Made by a program: the position numbers and the translations under genes. Under the pieces are notes generated by a model that saw only the letters and a program-made list of their open reading frames with translations, had not been told where the DNA came from and did no database searches. From an unidentified eubacterium SCB49 (lineage in GTDB: Bacteria; Bacteroidota; Bacteroidia; Flavobacteriales; Flavobacteriaceae), in the NCBI GenBank assembly GCA_000170815.1, contig ABCO01000001.1, forward strand, positions 434,001 to 498,000: 64,000 bases of DNA. The letters are read 5' to 3'. The stretch's first letter is position 1, and the number at the start of each line of letters is the position of its first letter. Shown here one piece after another: positions 10,573 through 18,280 of this stretch.

Positions 10573-10673
10573 ATACGGTGTTTATGTATTGTTAGATAGG
10601 GTTTTTGGTATCATTGTAATTTTATAGCTTTTGTTGCTACAACAACCTTTTAAATTGGAGCGATAGTAAAAGA

Positions 10674-11156
10674 TTAATAGGTAACCCGTTCATTTAAAAA
10701 GGCATAAATCATATCAGACTCCCAGCCACGATAGAGCAGGTAGTCTGCTATTTTTTTGCGTTTTTTTGAAATATTTGTTTCTCTCTCAACTTGCAGTAAC
10801 CTCTTTTCTGCTAGGGCATTAAAGGTGCTGTAATAGTCTTGTTCTTCAATTTCTTTTAATGCTAGTTTTATATTGTATTCTGAAATTTTCCGAAGTTTTA
10901 GTTCGCGCGTAATTCTTGACCTCCCCCATTTTTTTATATTAAATTTACCACGGGCAAAAGCCTGTGCAAAGCGAGTTTCGTTTAAAAAATTATGTTCAAT
11001 GAGGTGTCCAAATATCTCGTCTATCGCCTGAGGTATCATCCGCATTTCTCTCAGCTTTTTTTCTATATCTTTATGACAACGTTCTTGATACACGCAATAG
11101 CGCTCTATTTTGCGTTTTGCTTCTTCTACGGTATATGTTTTTGTGGGTTGGTGCAT
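10674..11156 (-). CDS. recX: regulatory protein RecX
   Basis: 160 residues, the usual RecX size. The protein is almost all helical, in three tandem three-helix repeats. The first holds YCVYQERCHKDIEKKLREM, the second NFLNETRFAQAFARGKFNIK followed by WGRSRI, a strongly conserved RecX patch, and the third has DYLLYRGW. RecX binds RecA filaments and modulates them. Here it is not next to recA but downstream of rng, separated by a strong terminator, so it is probably transcribed from its own promoter. Confidence 0.95.
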   Translation of the reverse strand: MHQPTKTYTVEEAKRKIERYCVYQERCHKDIEKKLREMRMIPQAIDEIFGHLIEHNFLNETRFAQAFARGKFNIKKWGRSRITRELKLRKISEYNIKLALKEIEEQDYYSTFNALAEKRLLQVERETNISKKRKKIADYLLYRGWESDMIYAFLNERVTY

Positions 11157-11221
11157 TTTGTGGGGTAAAGGTAGTGTTTGTTGTACTATTTAGCCAATAT
11201 CAACCTTTTAACATTGCTGCA

Positions 11222-11259
11222 TAAAAAAACCCTTTACTATTTAAATAGTAAAGGGTTTT
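11222..11259 (-). terminator. terminator of rng (34-bp perfect palindrome)
   Basis: 11226-11259 is a perfect palindrome (CCCTTTACTAT mirrored around TTTAAA). Read on the minus strand it is followed by a run of seven T. It ends the rng transcript before recX. Confidence 0.92.
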
Positions 11260-11295
11260 AATGTTGTATTCAAAAGTTTTCGCTTAAGAATGGGT

Positions 11296-12837
11296 TTAGT
11301 TTATCTCGTTACCATCTTTGTCTTGAAAGTGGTATTCTAGATACGTGTAAGCGTCTCTCGGTTGAACTTTAACCCATTTTTTATGCTCCATAAACCATTT
11401 ATGTCGCATTGATGGAAAACCTTTTGTTAAAAAGGCTGCTATAAAAGGGTGTGCGTTAAGCGTTACCTTGTTATAGTCTTTTGATAAGATTCGTTTTACG
11501 TCTTCTGTGATTCTATTTACTACTGTTATAGGAGCTTCAATTTCGCCACTTTCAGTGCCGGGAGCTTCTTCACGGGTTTTAATGTTCATCTCTGGACGTA
11601 CACGTTGTCTTGTTATTTGGATTAAACCAAATTTACTAGGAGGCAAAATTTTATGTTTTGCTCTGTCGTCTTTCATCTCTTCTCGCATATGATCATAGAG
11701 TGCCTTGCGGTTTTTTGCTTGGCTCATATCTATAAAATCTACTACAATAATACCACCCATATCACGTAAACGTAACTGTCTGGCAACTTCTGTAGCTGCA
11801 ATAATATTTACTTCTAGTGCTGTATCTTCTTGGTTTTTAGATTTATTACTACGATTACCACTATTTACGTCTATGACGTGCATGGCTTCTGTATGTTCTA
11901 TTACTAAGTAAGTACCTTTAGTACTTGATACGCTTCGACCAAAAGATGTTTTTATCTGTCTGTCCACGCCAAATTTTTCAAAAATAGGCACGTTAGAGTC
12001 GTGAAGTTTGACAATATTCTCCTTGTCTGGTGCAATGCTCTGCACGTAATCTTTTATTTGTAAATAAAGTGTTTCGTCATCTATACATATATTAGTAAAC
12101 GAGTCGTTAAACACGTCTCTTAATATGGATGCTCCTCTATCTAGCTCACTTAGCACCTTACTTGGGTGGTGCGCCCCATGTAGCTTTTTACACATCGCAT
12201 TCCAGCGATCTATAAGATTCTGTAAATCTTTATCCAGTTCTGCTACTTTTTTGCCTTCTGCTACTGTACGTATAATAACACCAAATCCTTTAGGACGTAT
12301 GCTCGTTATTAATCGTTTAAGTCTGTCTTTTTCTTCTTTACTGTCTATTTTTTGTGAAATAGAAATACGGTCAGAAAAAGGAACTAAAACTATATAACGG
12401 CCTGCGATAGAAAGCTCAGAGCTTATGCGCGGTCCTTTAGTAGATATGGGTTCTTTTACAATTTGTACCAGAATAGATTGATTAGACTTGATGGCATCAT
12501 TAATACCACCATTCTTTTCAATCTCTTTTTCTAATGGGAAATCCTTTAAAGAATAATCTTTAAGTTTACCTGTGCTTACACGTTTTACAAACTTCAATAA
12601 AGAGCCGATCTTAGGACCAAGATCATGGTAGTGCAAAAATGCATCTTTCTCATAACCTACATTAACAAATGCGGCGTTGAGCCCTGGAACAGTTTTTCTG
12701 ATTTTAGCGAGATAAATATCTCCCACAGAAAATTTGTTACTTTCTTCCTCTTTGTGAAGTTCAATGAGTCTTCCATCTTTAAAAAGAGCAAAATCAACCT
12801 CTTGTGAACTGGATCTAATTATTAATTCTGAGTTCAC
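11296..12837 (-). CDS. rng: ribonuclease E/G family protein
   Basis: 513 residues. An S1 RNA-binding domain spans about 36-145 (VGDIYLAKIRKTVPGLNAAF). The catalytic DNase I-like domain carries the metal-binding aspartates Asp323 (VIDVNSG) and Asp367 (VVDFIDM). The length and lack of a long C-terminal scaffold match RNase G rather than RNase E. The CPxC zinc-link of the E. coli enzymes is missing: only two cysteines occur, and both lie elsewhere. Translation starts at GTG; an in-frame stop lies five codons upstream, so no longer form is possible. It would process rRNA and mRNA 5' ends in the cytosol. Confidence 0.95.
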   Translation of the reverse strand: MNSELIIRSSSQEVDFALFKDGRLIELHKEEESNKFSVGDIYLAKIRKTVPGLNAAFVNVGYEKDAFLHYHDLGPKIGSLLKFVKRVSTGKLKDYSLKDFPLEKEIEKNGGINDAIKSNQSILVQIVKEPISTKGPRISSELSIAGRYIVLVPFSDRISISQKIDSKEEKDRLKRLITSIRPKGFGVIIRTVAEGKKVAELDKDLQNLIDRWNAMCKKLHGAHHPSKVLSELDRGASILRDVFNDSFTNICIDDETLYLQIKDYVQSIAPDKENIVKLHDSNVPIFEKFGVDRQIKTSFGRSVSSTKGTYLVIEHTEAMHVIDVNSGNRSNKSKNQEDTALEVNIIAATEVARQLRLRDMGGIIVVDFIDMSQAKNRKALYDHMREEMKDDRAKHKILPPSKFGLIQITRQRVRPEMNIKTREEAPGTESGEIEAPITVVNRITEDVKRILSKDYNKVTLNAHPFIAAFLTKGFPSMRHKWFMEHKKWVKVQPRDAYTYLEYHFQDKDGNEIN

Positions 12838-12912
12838 GTTAATTAATTTTTATCCCGATCCCCAAAATGGGGTTTCCGGAATGGATTAAACAATAATTTT
12901 CACAGGATTTTT

Positions 12913-12950
12913 TACAAACTTATACCGGTTAAGGTAAAAGTTTGTATCAA
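12913..12950 (-). promoter_or_regulatory. rng upstream region with palindrome overlapping a -7 box
   Basis: TACAAACTTATACC (12913-12926) and GGTAAAAGTTTGTA (12933-12946) pair over 14 bp with one mismatch around six bases. On the minus strand one arm contains TAAGTTTG, a perfect -7 box (12915-12922), with TTG at 12948-12950 (spacer 25, rather long). It could be an operator or, if transcription begins further upstream, a leader hairpin. A second small hairpin, CCCC-AAAAT-GGGG, lies at 12860-12872. Confidence 0.55.
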
Positions 12951-13051
12951 TATCCGTAGAAATGACACACCATACAGGTTTAGATGGTATGCATTTCGTT
13001 TTCAAAGAACGATTTTTAATTTTAATAGCTTTGTTCAATTTGCTATTAAAC

Positions 13052-13078
13052 AAAAAAAGTAGTTTAAAACTACTTTTT
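13052..13078 (-). terminator. terminator of the HU operon, overlapping the last codons of the small basic gene
   Basis: AAAAAGTAGTTT (13054-13065) pairs with AAACTACTTTTT (13067-13078). Read on the minus strand it is followed by a T-run. The stop codon of the 29-residue gene (13070-13072) lies inside the stem. Confidence 0.8.
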
Positions 13079-13159
13079 CTTGTGTCTGTTAGCGCGTCTT
13101 CTTTTTTTACGCTTGTGCGTCGCTACCTTATGTCTTTTTCTTTTTTTACCGCTTGGCAT
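13070..13159 (-). CDS. 29-residue basic protein, AURKAIP1/COX24-like (mS38-type)
   Basis: A very short gene easily missed by ORF callers. It starts MPSGKKRKRHKVATHKRKK and ends NRHKKK; 18 of 29 residues are Lys or Arg and four are His. This matches the small proteins annotated as AURKAIP1/COX24 domain-containing in Bacteroidota; the eukaryotic relatives have a C-terminal motif that binds mitochondrial small-subunit rRNA (mS38). It starts 39 bp after the HU stop, in the same direction, and ends inside a terminator, so it is co-transcribed with HU. A ribosome-associated role is inferred from composition and family. Confidence 0.85.
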   Translation of the reverse strand: MPSGKKRKRHKVATHKRKKRRRANRHKKK

Positions 13160-13198
13160 ATAAATGAGTATTGTGTCCTACATATGTAGAACGGATTA

Positions 13199-13489
13199 TT
13201 ACTTTACTTCTACGTTCGTCTTAACACCTTCTACAAAAACTTTTGCAGGTTTAAATGCAGGAATGTTGTGGGCTGGAATCTTGATAGTAGTATTTTTAGA
13301 AATGTTTCTACCAGTTTTCTCAGCACGAGTTTTTATAATAAAACTCCCAAAACCTCTAAGGTAAACATTATCTCCACTTTCTAATGAAGTTTTTACCTCT
13401 GCCATAAATGTTTCTACAGTAGCTTGTACATCACCTTTTTCCATTCCAAGTTTTTCTGAAATTTTAGCTACGATATCTGCTTTCGTCAT
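13199..13489 (-). CDS. hup: DNA-binding protein HU
   Basis: 96 residues, standard HU/IHF length. The N-terminal helices (MTKADIVAKISEKLGMEKGD) are followed by the beta-arm, with the conserved core YLRGFGSFIIKTRAEKTGRN and the arm-tip segment NISKNTTIKIPAHNIPAFKP. It bends and compacts DNA as a dimer. The gene is the first of a two-gene unit with the small basic protein and has a clean -7 box upstream. It is divergent from mutY. Confidence 0.97.
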   Translation of the reverse strand: MTKADIVAKISEKLGMEKGDVQATVETFMAEVKTSLESGDNVYLRGFGSFIIKTRAEKTGRNISKNTTIKIPAHNIPAFKPAKVFVEGVKTNVEVK

Positions 13490-13541
13490 GTTATTCTTTG
13501 TTAATAGGTTTTATAATTTTCTTTTTTCTTTTTCAAGATTG

Positions 13542-13549
13542 CAAATATA
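13542..13549 (-). promoter_or_regulatory. -7 box (TATATTTG) of hup
   Basis: CAAATATA on the plus strand, a perfect TAnnTTTG on the minus strand, 53-60 bp before the hup ATG. Confidence 0.65.
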
Positions 13550-13619
13550 ACATTTTTACAATGAAATACTAGTAGGCTAAAACATTAAAATTTAATTAGA
13601 TAAAAGCTACTTTAGCACA

Positions 13620-14690
13620 ATGCCAAAAATTAACTCTCAATTTTCTAAAACGCTCATTACATGGTATTTACATAGTAAACGTAATTTGCCTTGGCGTAGT
13701 GTATCTAATCCATATTTTATTTGGCTCTCCGAAATTATACTACAACAAACTCGAGTAGCGCAAGGTACACCTTATTATTTTAAGTTTATTTCTGCTTTTC
13801 CTAACGTTAAAGACCTCGCTGAAGCAGATGAAGAAACTGTGCTTAAATTATGGCAAGGGTTGGGGTATTATTCTCGTGCTCGTAATTTACATGCTGCTGC
13901 TAAGTATATAATGACTGATCTAAATGGTGTATTTCCAACAACTTTTTCTGAAATATTAAAACTTAAAGGGGTAGGGGATTATACAGCAAGCGCAATAGCT
14001 TCTATTTGTTTTAATGAACCCACCGCTGTGGTAGACGGTAATGTGTATCGTGTTTTATCAAGATATTATGGAATAGCTACACCTATTAATAGTACTCCTG
14101 GAATAAAGGAGTTTAAATTACTTGCTCAAAAACTTATAGATGCTTCGCAACCTGGTACTCATAATCAAGCTATGATGGAGTTTGGAGCCATGCATTGCTT
14201 GCCTAAAAATCCAGATTGTATTAATTGCGTTTTTAATGCTACCTGTGTAGCTTATCAAAAAGATAAGCTTGGTGAGCTACCTGTAAAATTGAAGAAGACC
14301 AAGGTGAAGCACCGCTACTTTAACTTTTTAGTAGTTTTATCATCAGAAAGAAAAACACTCCTTAACCAAAGAAAAGGAAAAGGTATTTGGCAAAATTTAT
14401 ATGAGTTTCCATTAGTTGAAACCAAAGGTCAAGTAGGGGAGGCAGAATTGGTCTTAAATGAAGACTTCAAAAACTTAACAAATAAATGGGAGATGGAATC
14501 TATTTCTTTGTATAATGAAGAAGCTGTGGTTCATAAGCTATCTCATCAACATTTATACACGAGATTCTGGATTGTAATTTTAAATAGTGAAATAGAGCAA
14601 ATGCAGACTATTTCAGAAATAAAAGAAAAAGCAGTGCCAGTTCTTATTGGAAATTTTATTGATAAGTTTCCGCCATTTAATGACTTTTAG
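13620..14690 (+). CDS. mutY: A/G-specific adenine glycosylase
   Basis: 356 residues, normal length. It removes adenine mispaired with 8-oxoguanine. Key residues are visible: catalytic Glu38 (SEIILQQTR), a helix-hairpin-helix at about 114-133 (LKLKGVGDYTASAIASI), catalytic Asp139 (VVDGNV), and the 4Fe-4S ligands Cys193, Cys200, Cys203 and Cys209 (C-x6-C-x2-C-x5-C). The C-terminal third is the MutT-like domain that recognises 8-oxoG. It is the first gene of the mutY-ssb-gldE-gldD neighbourhood typical of Flavobacteriia. A -7-like TACTTTAG sits a few bases before the ATG, so the leader is very short. Confidence 0.98.
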   Translation: MPKINSQFSKTLITWYLHSKRNLPWRSVSNPYFIWLSEIILQQTRVAQGTPYYFKFISAFPNVKDLAEADEETVLKLWQGLGYYSRARNLHAAAKYIMTDLNGVFPTTFSEILKLKGVGDYTASAIASICFNEPTAVVDGNVYRVLSRYYGIATPINSTPGIKEFKLLAQKLIDASQPGTHNQAMMEFGAMHCLPKNPDCINCVFNATCVAYQKDKLGELPVKLKKTKVKHRYFNFLVVLSSERKTLLNQRKGKGIWQNLYEFPLVETKGQVGEAELVLNEDFKNLTNKWEMESISLYNEEAVVHKLSHQHLYTRFWIVILNSEIEQMQTISEIKEKAVPVLIGNFIDKFPPFNDF

Positions 14691-14694
14691 CGTA

Positions 14695-14723
14695 TTGAAA
14701 ACAAGAGTGGTGTTGTATCTTTG
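14695..14723 (+). promoter_or_regulatory. ssb promoter
   Basis: TTG at 14695-14697 (-33) and TATCTTTG at 14716-14723 (-7), 18-bp spacer. It begins 5 bp after the mutY stop codon. Confidence 0.75.
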
Positions 14724-14744
14724 TTTACTAATAAATAGATAATT

Positions 14745-15119
14745 ATGAGTGGTACATTAAACAAAGTAATGCTAATTGGGCATACAGGTGATGACGTAAA
14801 GATGCATTTTTTTGAAGGTGGAGGAAGTATTGGTACTTTTCCTCTTGCTACAAATGAGACTTATACTAATAGAACTACGGGTGAGCGTGTAAGTAATACA
14901 GAGTGGCACAATATAGTAGTGCGTAATAAAGGAGCTGAGGTCTGCGAAAAATACTTAAAGAAGGGGGATAAGGTGTACATAGAAGGGCGTCTTAAAACAC
15001 GAAAATGGCAAGACGAACAAGGGAAAGATCGTTATTCTACTGAGATACACTGTTCAGATTTTACATTTTTATCTCCTAAGGGTGAAAATGAAAATAATGG
15101 CAACAATGTATCTGCTTAG
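14745..15119 (+). CDS. ssb: single-stranded DNA-binding protein
   Basis: 124 residues. The OB-fold covers residues 1-105 (MSGTLNKVMLIGHTGDDVKM, EWHNIVVRNKGAEVCEKYLK, GDKVYIEGRLKTRKWQDEQG). The C-terminal tail is short and ends NNGNNVSA, without the acidic DDDIPF-type tip that recruits partner proteins, so it may be a reduced or secondary SSB. It has its own promoter and leads into gldE about 105 bp downstream. Confidence 0.93.
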   Translation: MSGTLNKVMLIGHTGDDVKMHFFEGGGSIGTFPLATNETYTNRTTGERVSNTEWHNIVVRNKGAEVCEKYLKKGDKVYIEGRLKTRKWQDEQGKDRYSTEIHCSDFTFLSPKGENENNGNNVSA

Positions 15120-15225
15120 CCATCATCATAAACAAATGAGGCAAATGTTGATTTGCCATTTTAATAAATAAATAATATCTTTATTATACTGTTTGCACTA
15201 AGGTGCGTTAAATGCAACATAAAAA

Positions 15226-16557
15226 GTGGATATAGAACCTCCTAGTTACCTTTTAATATCATTATTTTCATATTCGCAAATCCCGAGCCTTATTGTGCTC
15301 GTGATATTATTAGGCTGCTCTGCCATGATTTCTGGCGCAGAAGTGGCTTTCTTTTCTTTAAGTGCTTCAGATCTTGATACTACAGATGATGAAGCTTCAC
15401 GAAAACTTTCACTTGTTAAAAAATTATTGGATAAGCCAAAGAAGTTGTTAGCGACAATACTTGTGGCTAATAATTTTATAAACATTGCTATTGTATTGCT
15501 CTTTGAGTCGTTAAGTAGTGTTTGGTTTGAAGGTTGGGTGTATACATTTAATCTTTATTTTTTTGAAGTAAGCGCCGTATTCTTGGTGAAAGTTGTAGCG
15601 GTCACATTTTTGATTTTACTTTTTGGTGAAATTCTTCCAAAGGTATATGCGAGTAGAAATAAAGTGTCTTTTGCTTCTTTTATGGCATTTCCGCTAAATG
15701 TGTTAGATTTTTTATTTACTCCTGTAAGTACGCCAATGCGTTCCATGACCATTTATTTACAAGACCGTTTTGGAAAGCAGAGTTCTAATATTAGTGTAGA
15801 TCAACTGTATCAAGCCCTAGAGCTTACTAACGAAGAAGACACTACGCACGAAGAGCAAAAAATATTACAAGGTATTGTCACTTTTGGAAATACAGATACA
15901 AAACAAGTGATGAAACCACGAATGGAGATATTTGCCTTAAATGAAGCGGCTGCATTTGCAGATATAATGCCTCAGATAATAGAACGCGGATTTTCTAGAA
16001 TACCTGTTTACGAAGATAGTATTGATAATATAACGGGTGTGCTGTATGTTAAAGATTTGATGCCGTATATAGAGCATAAAGAACTTGATTGGAAAACACT
16101 AAAACGTGATACTTATTTTGTTCCTGAAAATAAAAAATTAGACGACTTACTTAACGAGTTTAAAGAGATGAAAAAACATCTTGCTATTGTGGTTGATGAG
16201 TATGGGGGAACAAGTGGTTTAATATCTTTAGAAGATATTATTGAAGAAATAGTAGGGGAGATAAGTGATGAGTTTGATGATGAAGATCTTATTTTTTCTA
16301 AACTTGATGATAATACTTTTGTTTTTGAGGGGAAAACTTCTTTAAAAGATTTTTACCGTGTAATAGAACTAGAAGATCCTTCACTTTTTGAAAATGAAAA
16401 AGGCGAGGCAGAAACCATAGCAGGTTTTTTATTAGAGATATCAAAAGGATTTCCTAAGAAAAATGAAATAATAAATTTCCATAATTATGCGTTTGCTATA
16501 GAGGTTTTTGACAATAAACGAATTAAACAAATTAAGCTTAGTAGGGTTCCAGAATGA
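15226..16557 (+). CDS. gldE: gliding motility-associated protein GldE
   Basis: 443 residues. The CorC/CNNM architecture is clear: an N-terminal membrane domain with four hydrophobic helices (about 18-165, containing LLGCSAMISGAEVAFFSLS), a CBS pair (about 200-330, with PRMEIFALN and YGGTSGLISLEDIIEEIVGE) and a C-terminal CorC_HlyC domain. GldE supports GldD in assembly of the gliding/T9SS machinery. The start is GTG: an in-frame TAA lies two codons upstream and no ATG occurs before the first TM helix. It overlaps gldD by 4 bp (ATGA), so the two are translationally coupled. Confidence 0.95.
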   Translation: MDIEPPSYLLISLFSYSQIPSLIVLVILLGCSAMISGAEVAFFSLSASDLDTTDDEASRKLSLVKKLLDKPKKLLATILVANNFINIAIVLLFESLSSVWFEGWVYTFNLYFFEVSAVFLVKVVAVTFLILLFGEILPKVYASRNKVSFASFMAFPLNVLDFLFTPVSTPMRSMTIYLQDRFGKQSSNISVDQLYQALELTNEEDTTHEEQKILQGIVTFGNTDTKQVMKPRMEIFALNEAAAFADIMPQIIERGFSRIPVYEDSIDNITGVLYVKDLMPYIEHKELDWKTLKRDTYFVPENKKLDDLLNEFKEMKKHLAIVVDEYGGTSGLISLEDIIEEIVGEISDEFDDEDLIFSKLDDNTFVFEGKTSLKDFYRVIELEDPSLFENEKGEAETIAGFLLEISKGFPKKNEIINFHNYAFAIEVFDNKRIKQIKLSRVPE

Positions 16558-17114
16558 GATTTTTAATTTTCTTTTTATTATTTACAGTGTGTGTATCGTG
16601 TGAGGATGATGTGGTTGTAAAACCTCACGCCGAATTACGATTAAGATATCCGGCTCCTAAATACAGTGATGTGCAAATGGATTGTCCTTTTGTTTTTAAA
16701 CAGAACGAATTTGCACAGGTTTTAGTGAATAAAAACTGTGGTATTAAGGTAGAATACCCAACGATGAATGCTACTGTTTTTTTAACTTATATAAATACGG
16801 ATCCAAGTAAAATAGACCGACAGTTATACGAAGCACAAAAACTGGCTTTAGGACATAAAATAAGAGCGGTTAGTATTCCAGAAAGCCAATACGTAAATCC
16901 AGATAAAAAGACCTATGGTACCTTTTATGAAATTAATGGTAATGCTGCGTCTCATGGGCAGTTTTATCTTACGGATAGTATAAAGCATTTTGTTACAGGG
17001 GCACTCTACTTTAAGACAAAGCCTAATTTTGATTCTCTATTGCCAGCCATCGACTATGTTCGCAATGATATGCGTATGATGATGGAAACAATGGAGTGGA
17101 AAAAAAGCCCTTGA
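16554..17114 (+). CDS. gldD: gliding motility lipoprotein GldD
   Basis: 186 residues. The N-terminus is a lipoprotein signal with Cys16 after VS (FLLFTVCVSC). The body shows the GldD pattern: LRLRYPAPKYSDVQMDCPF near residue 28 and a long helix with IDRQLYEAQKLALGHKIRA. GldD is essential for gliding in Flavobacterium johnsoniae and is required for type IX secretion components. It overlaps the gldE stop by 4 bp. The thiamine operon converges on it 71 bp downstream. Confidence 0.95.
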   Translation: MRFLIFFLLFTVCVSCEDDVVVKPHAELRLRYPAPKYSDVQMDCPFVFKQNEFAQVLVNKNCGIKVEYPTMNATVFLTYINTDPSKIDRQLYEAQKLALGHKIRAVSIPESQYVNPDKKTYGTFYEINGNAASHGQFYLTDSIKHFVTGALYFKTKPNFDSLLPAIDYVRNDMRMMMETMEWKKSP

Positions 17115-17185
17115 TTATTCAATTTTATAGTTGAAGACTATAGTGTCTTATCATTAAAAGTTTAAATAATATCATTCTAAACGTA

Positions 17186-18280
17186 TTAAGTTTTTTGCCA
17201 CGTGTTTAACCCATTTTCTAAATTTAATATTTTTTTAAAGCCTTTAGATTTCAAATATAAAACAGCTTCTAGGCTTCTTCTTCCTTTTGCACACATAATA
17301 ACAGTTTCTTTCGAAAGGTCTAACAAAGAGTAGTTGTCCTCTAATTCGTTTAAAGGAATGTGAATGCTATTGTTTAAATGAAAAGCTTTATATTCTTCCT
17401 CAGTTCTCACATCTAACAGTTGTAGATTGTTTTTTTCTTCGTTTAATTTTTTCTGAAGCATTTCTGAAGTAATAGACGCTCTATCAGCCCTAGTGGGTAA
17501 TCCACAAAATGCATTGTAATTTTTTGCTAATATTTTAATTTGAAAATTTTTTTGATTACGTTCAAACTGTACTGTTTGTATTGAAGATTCTAAGATATTT
17601 ATCAACTGAAGTTTTCCCGAAAGCAATTTGCCTAAACCTAAAATAAGTTTTAAACCTTCGCTTGCCATTTTTGTTCCTAAAATTCCCGGAAGAATACCTA
17701 AAACCCCAGCTTCATTACAAGCGGGGGTCTCACCAGTGCTTGGTGGTTCAGGAAACAAGCATCTATAGCTAGGGCCGTTTTTATAATTAAAGACACTTAA
17801 TTGTCCGTTAAACTTAAAAATAGCTCCAAAAATCCAAGGTTTATTTAAAATTATACAAGCATCATTTACTAAATATCGCGTCTGAAAATTATCGCACCCA
17901 TCAATTACCAAATCAAAATTTGAAATTATATCTAAAGCATTTTCACGTGTTAATCGTTGCTTAAATCCTTTAAAACTAATGTGCGGGTTAAGTTGTTTCA
18001 TTTTAGTTATTACAACATTAACTTTAGGGTTTCCTATTTCAGTGATATCATATAAAACTTGACGTTGTAAATTAGATGTGCTAACAATATCATCATCTAC
18101 AATGCCAATTGTACCAACACCTGATGCGGTTAAATACTGAATTATAGGACAGCCTAAACCTCCAGCTCCTATGACAAGAACTTTTGCTGCTTTTAATTTT
18201 AATTGACCACTTTCTCCAACGTCATTTAATAATAAATGTCTACTGTACTGTACTTTTTCTGCTTCTGTTAATGTTTTCAT
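17186..18280 (-). CDS. thiF: ThiF/MoeB-type adenylyltransferase with C-terminal rhodanese domain
   Basis: 364 residues. The E1-like domain (1-250) has the ATP-binding Rossmann motif VLVIGAGGLGCP (residues 34-45) and the catalytic segment PACNEAGVLG. The C-terminal rhodanese domain (about 270-364) has an active Cys330 in MCAKGRRS. It adenylates the C-terminus of the sulfur carrier ThiS for thiocarboxylate formation; the rhodanese may deliver the sulfur, as in MoeZ/Uba4-type fusions. It is the last gene of the thiamine operon, overlapping the thiH stop codon by one base. Confidence 0.93.
   Translation of the reverse strand: MKTLTEAEKVQYSRHLLLNDVGESGQLKLKAAKVLVIGAGGLGCPIIQYLTASGVGTIGIVDDDIVSTSNLQRQVLYDITEIGNPKVNVVITKMKQLNPHISFKGFKQRLTRENALDIISNFDLVIDGCDNFQTRYLVNDACIILNKPWIFGAIFKFNGQLSVFNYKNGPSYRCLFPEPPSTGETPACNEAGVLGILPGILGTKMASEGLKLILGLGKLLSGKLQLINILESSIQTVQFERNQKNFQIKILAKNYNAFCGLPTRADRASITSEMLQKKLNEEKNNLQLLDVRTEEEYKAFHLNNSIHIPLNELEDNYSLLDLSKETVIMCAKGRRSLEAVLYLKSKGFKKILNLENGLNTWQKT

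Noticed and set aside
12962..13189. A 75-residue plus-strand reading frame between rng and hup
   Set aside because: It has no family-like features, and the opposite strand carries the 29-residue basic gene with its own terminator.
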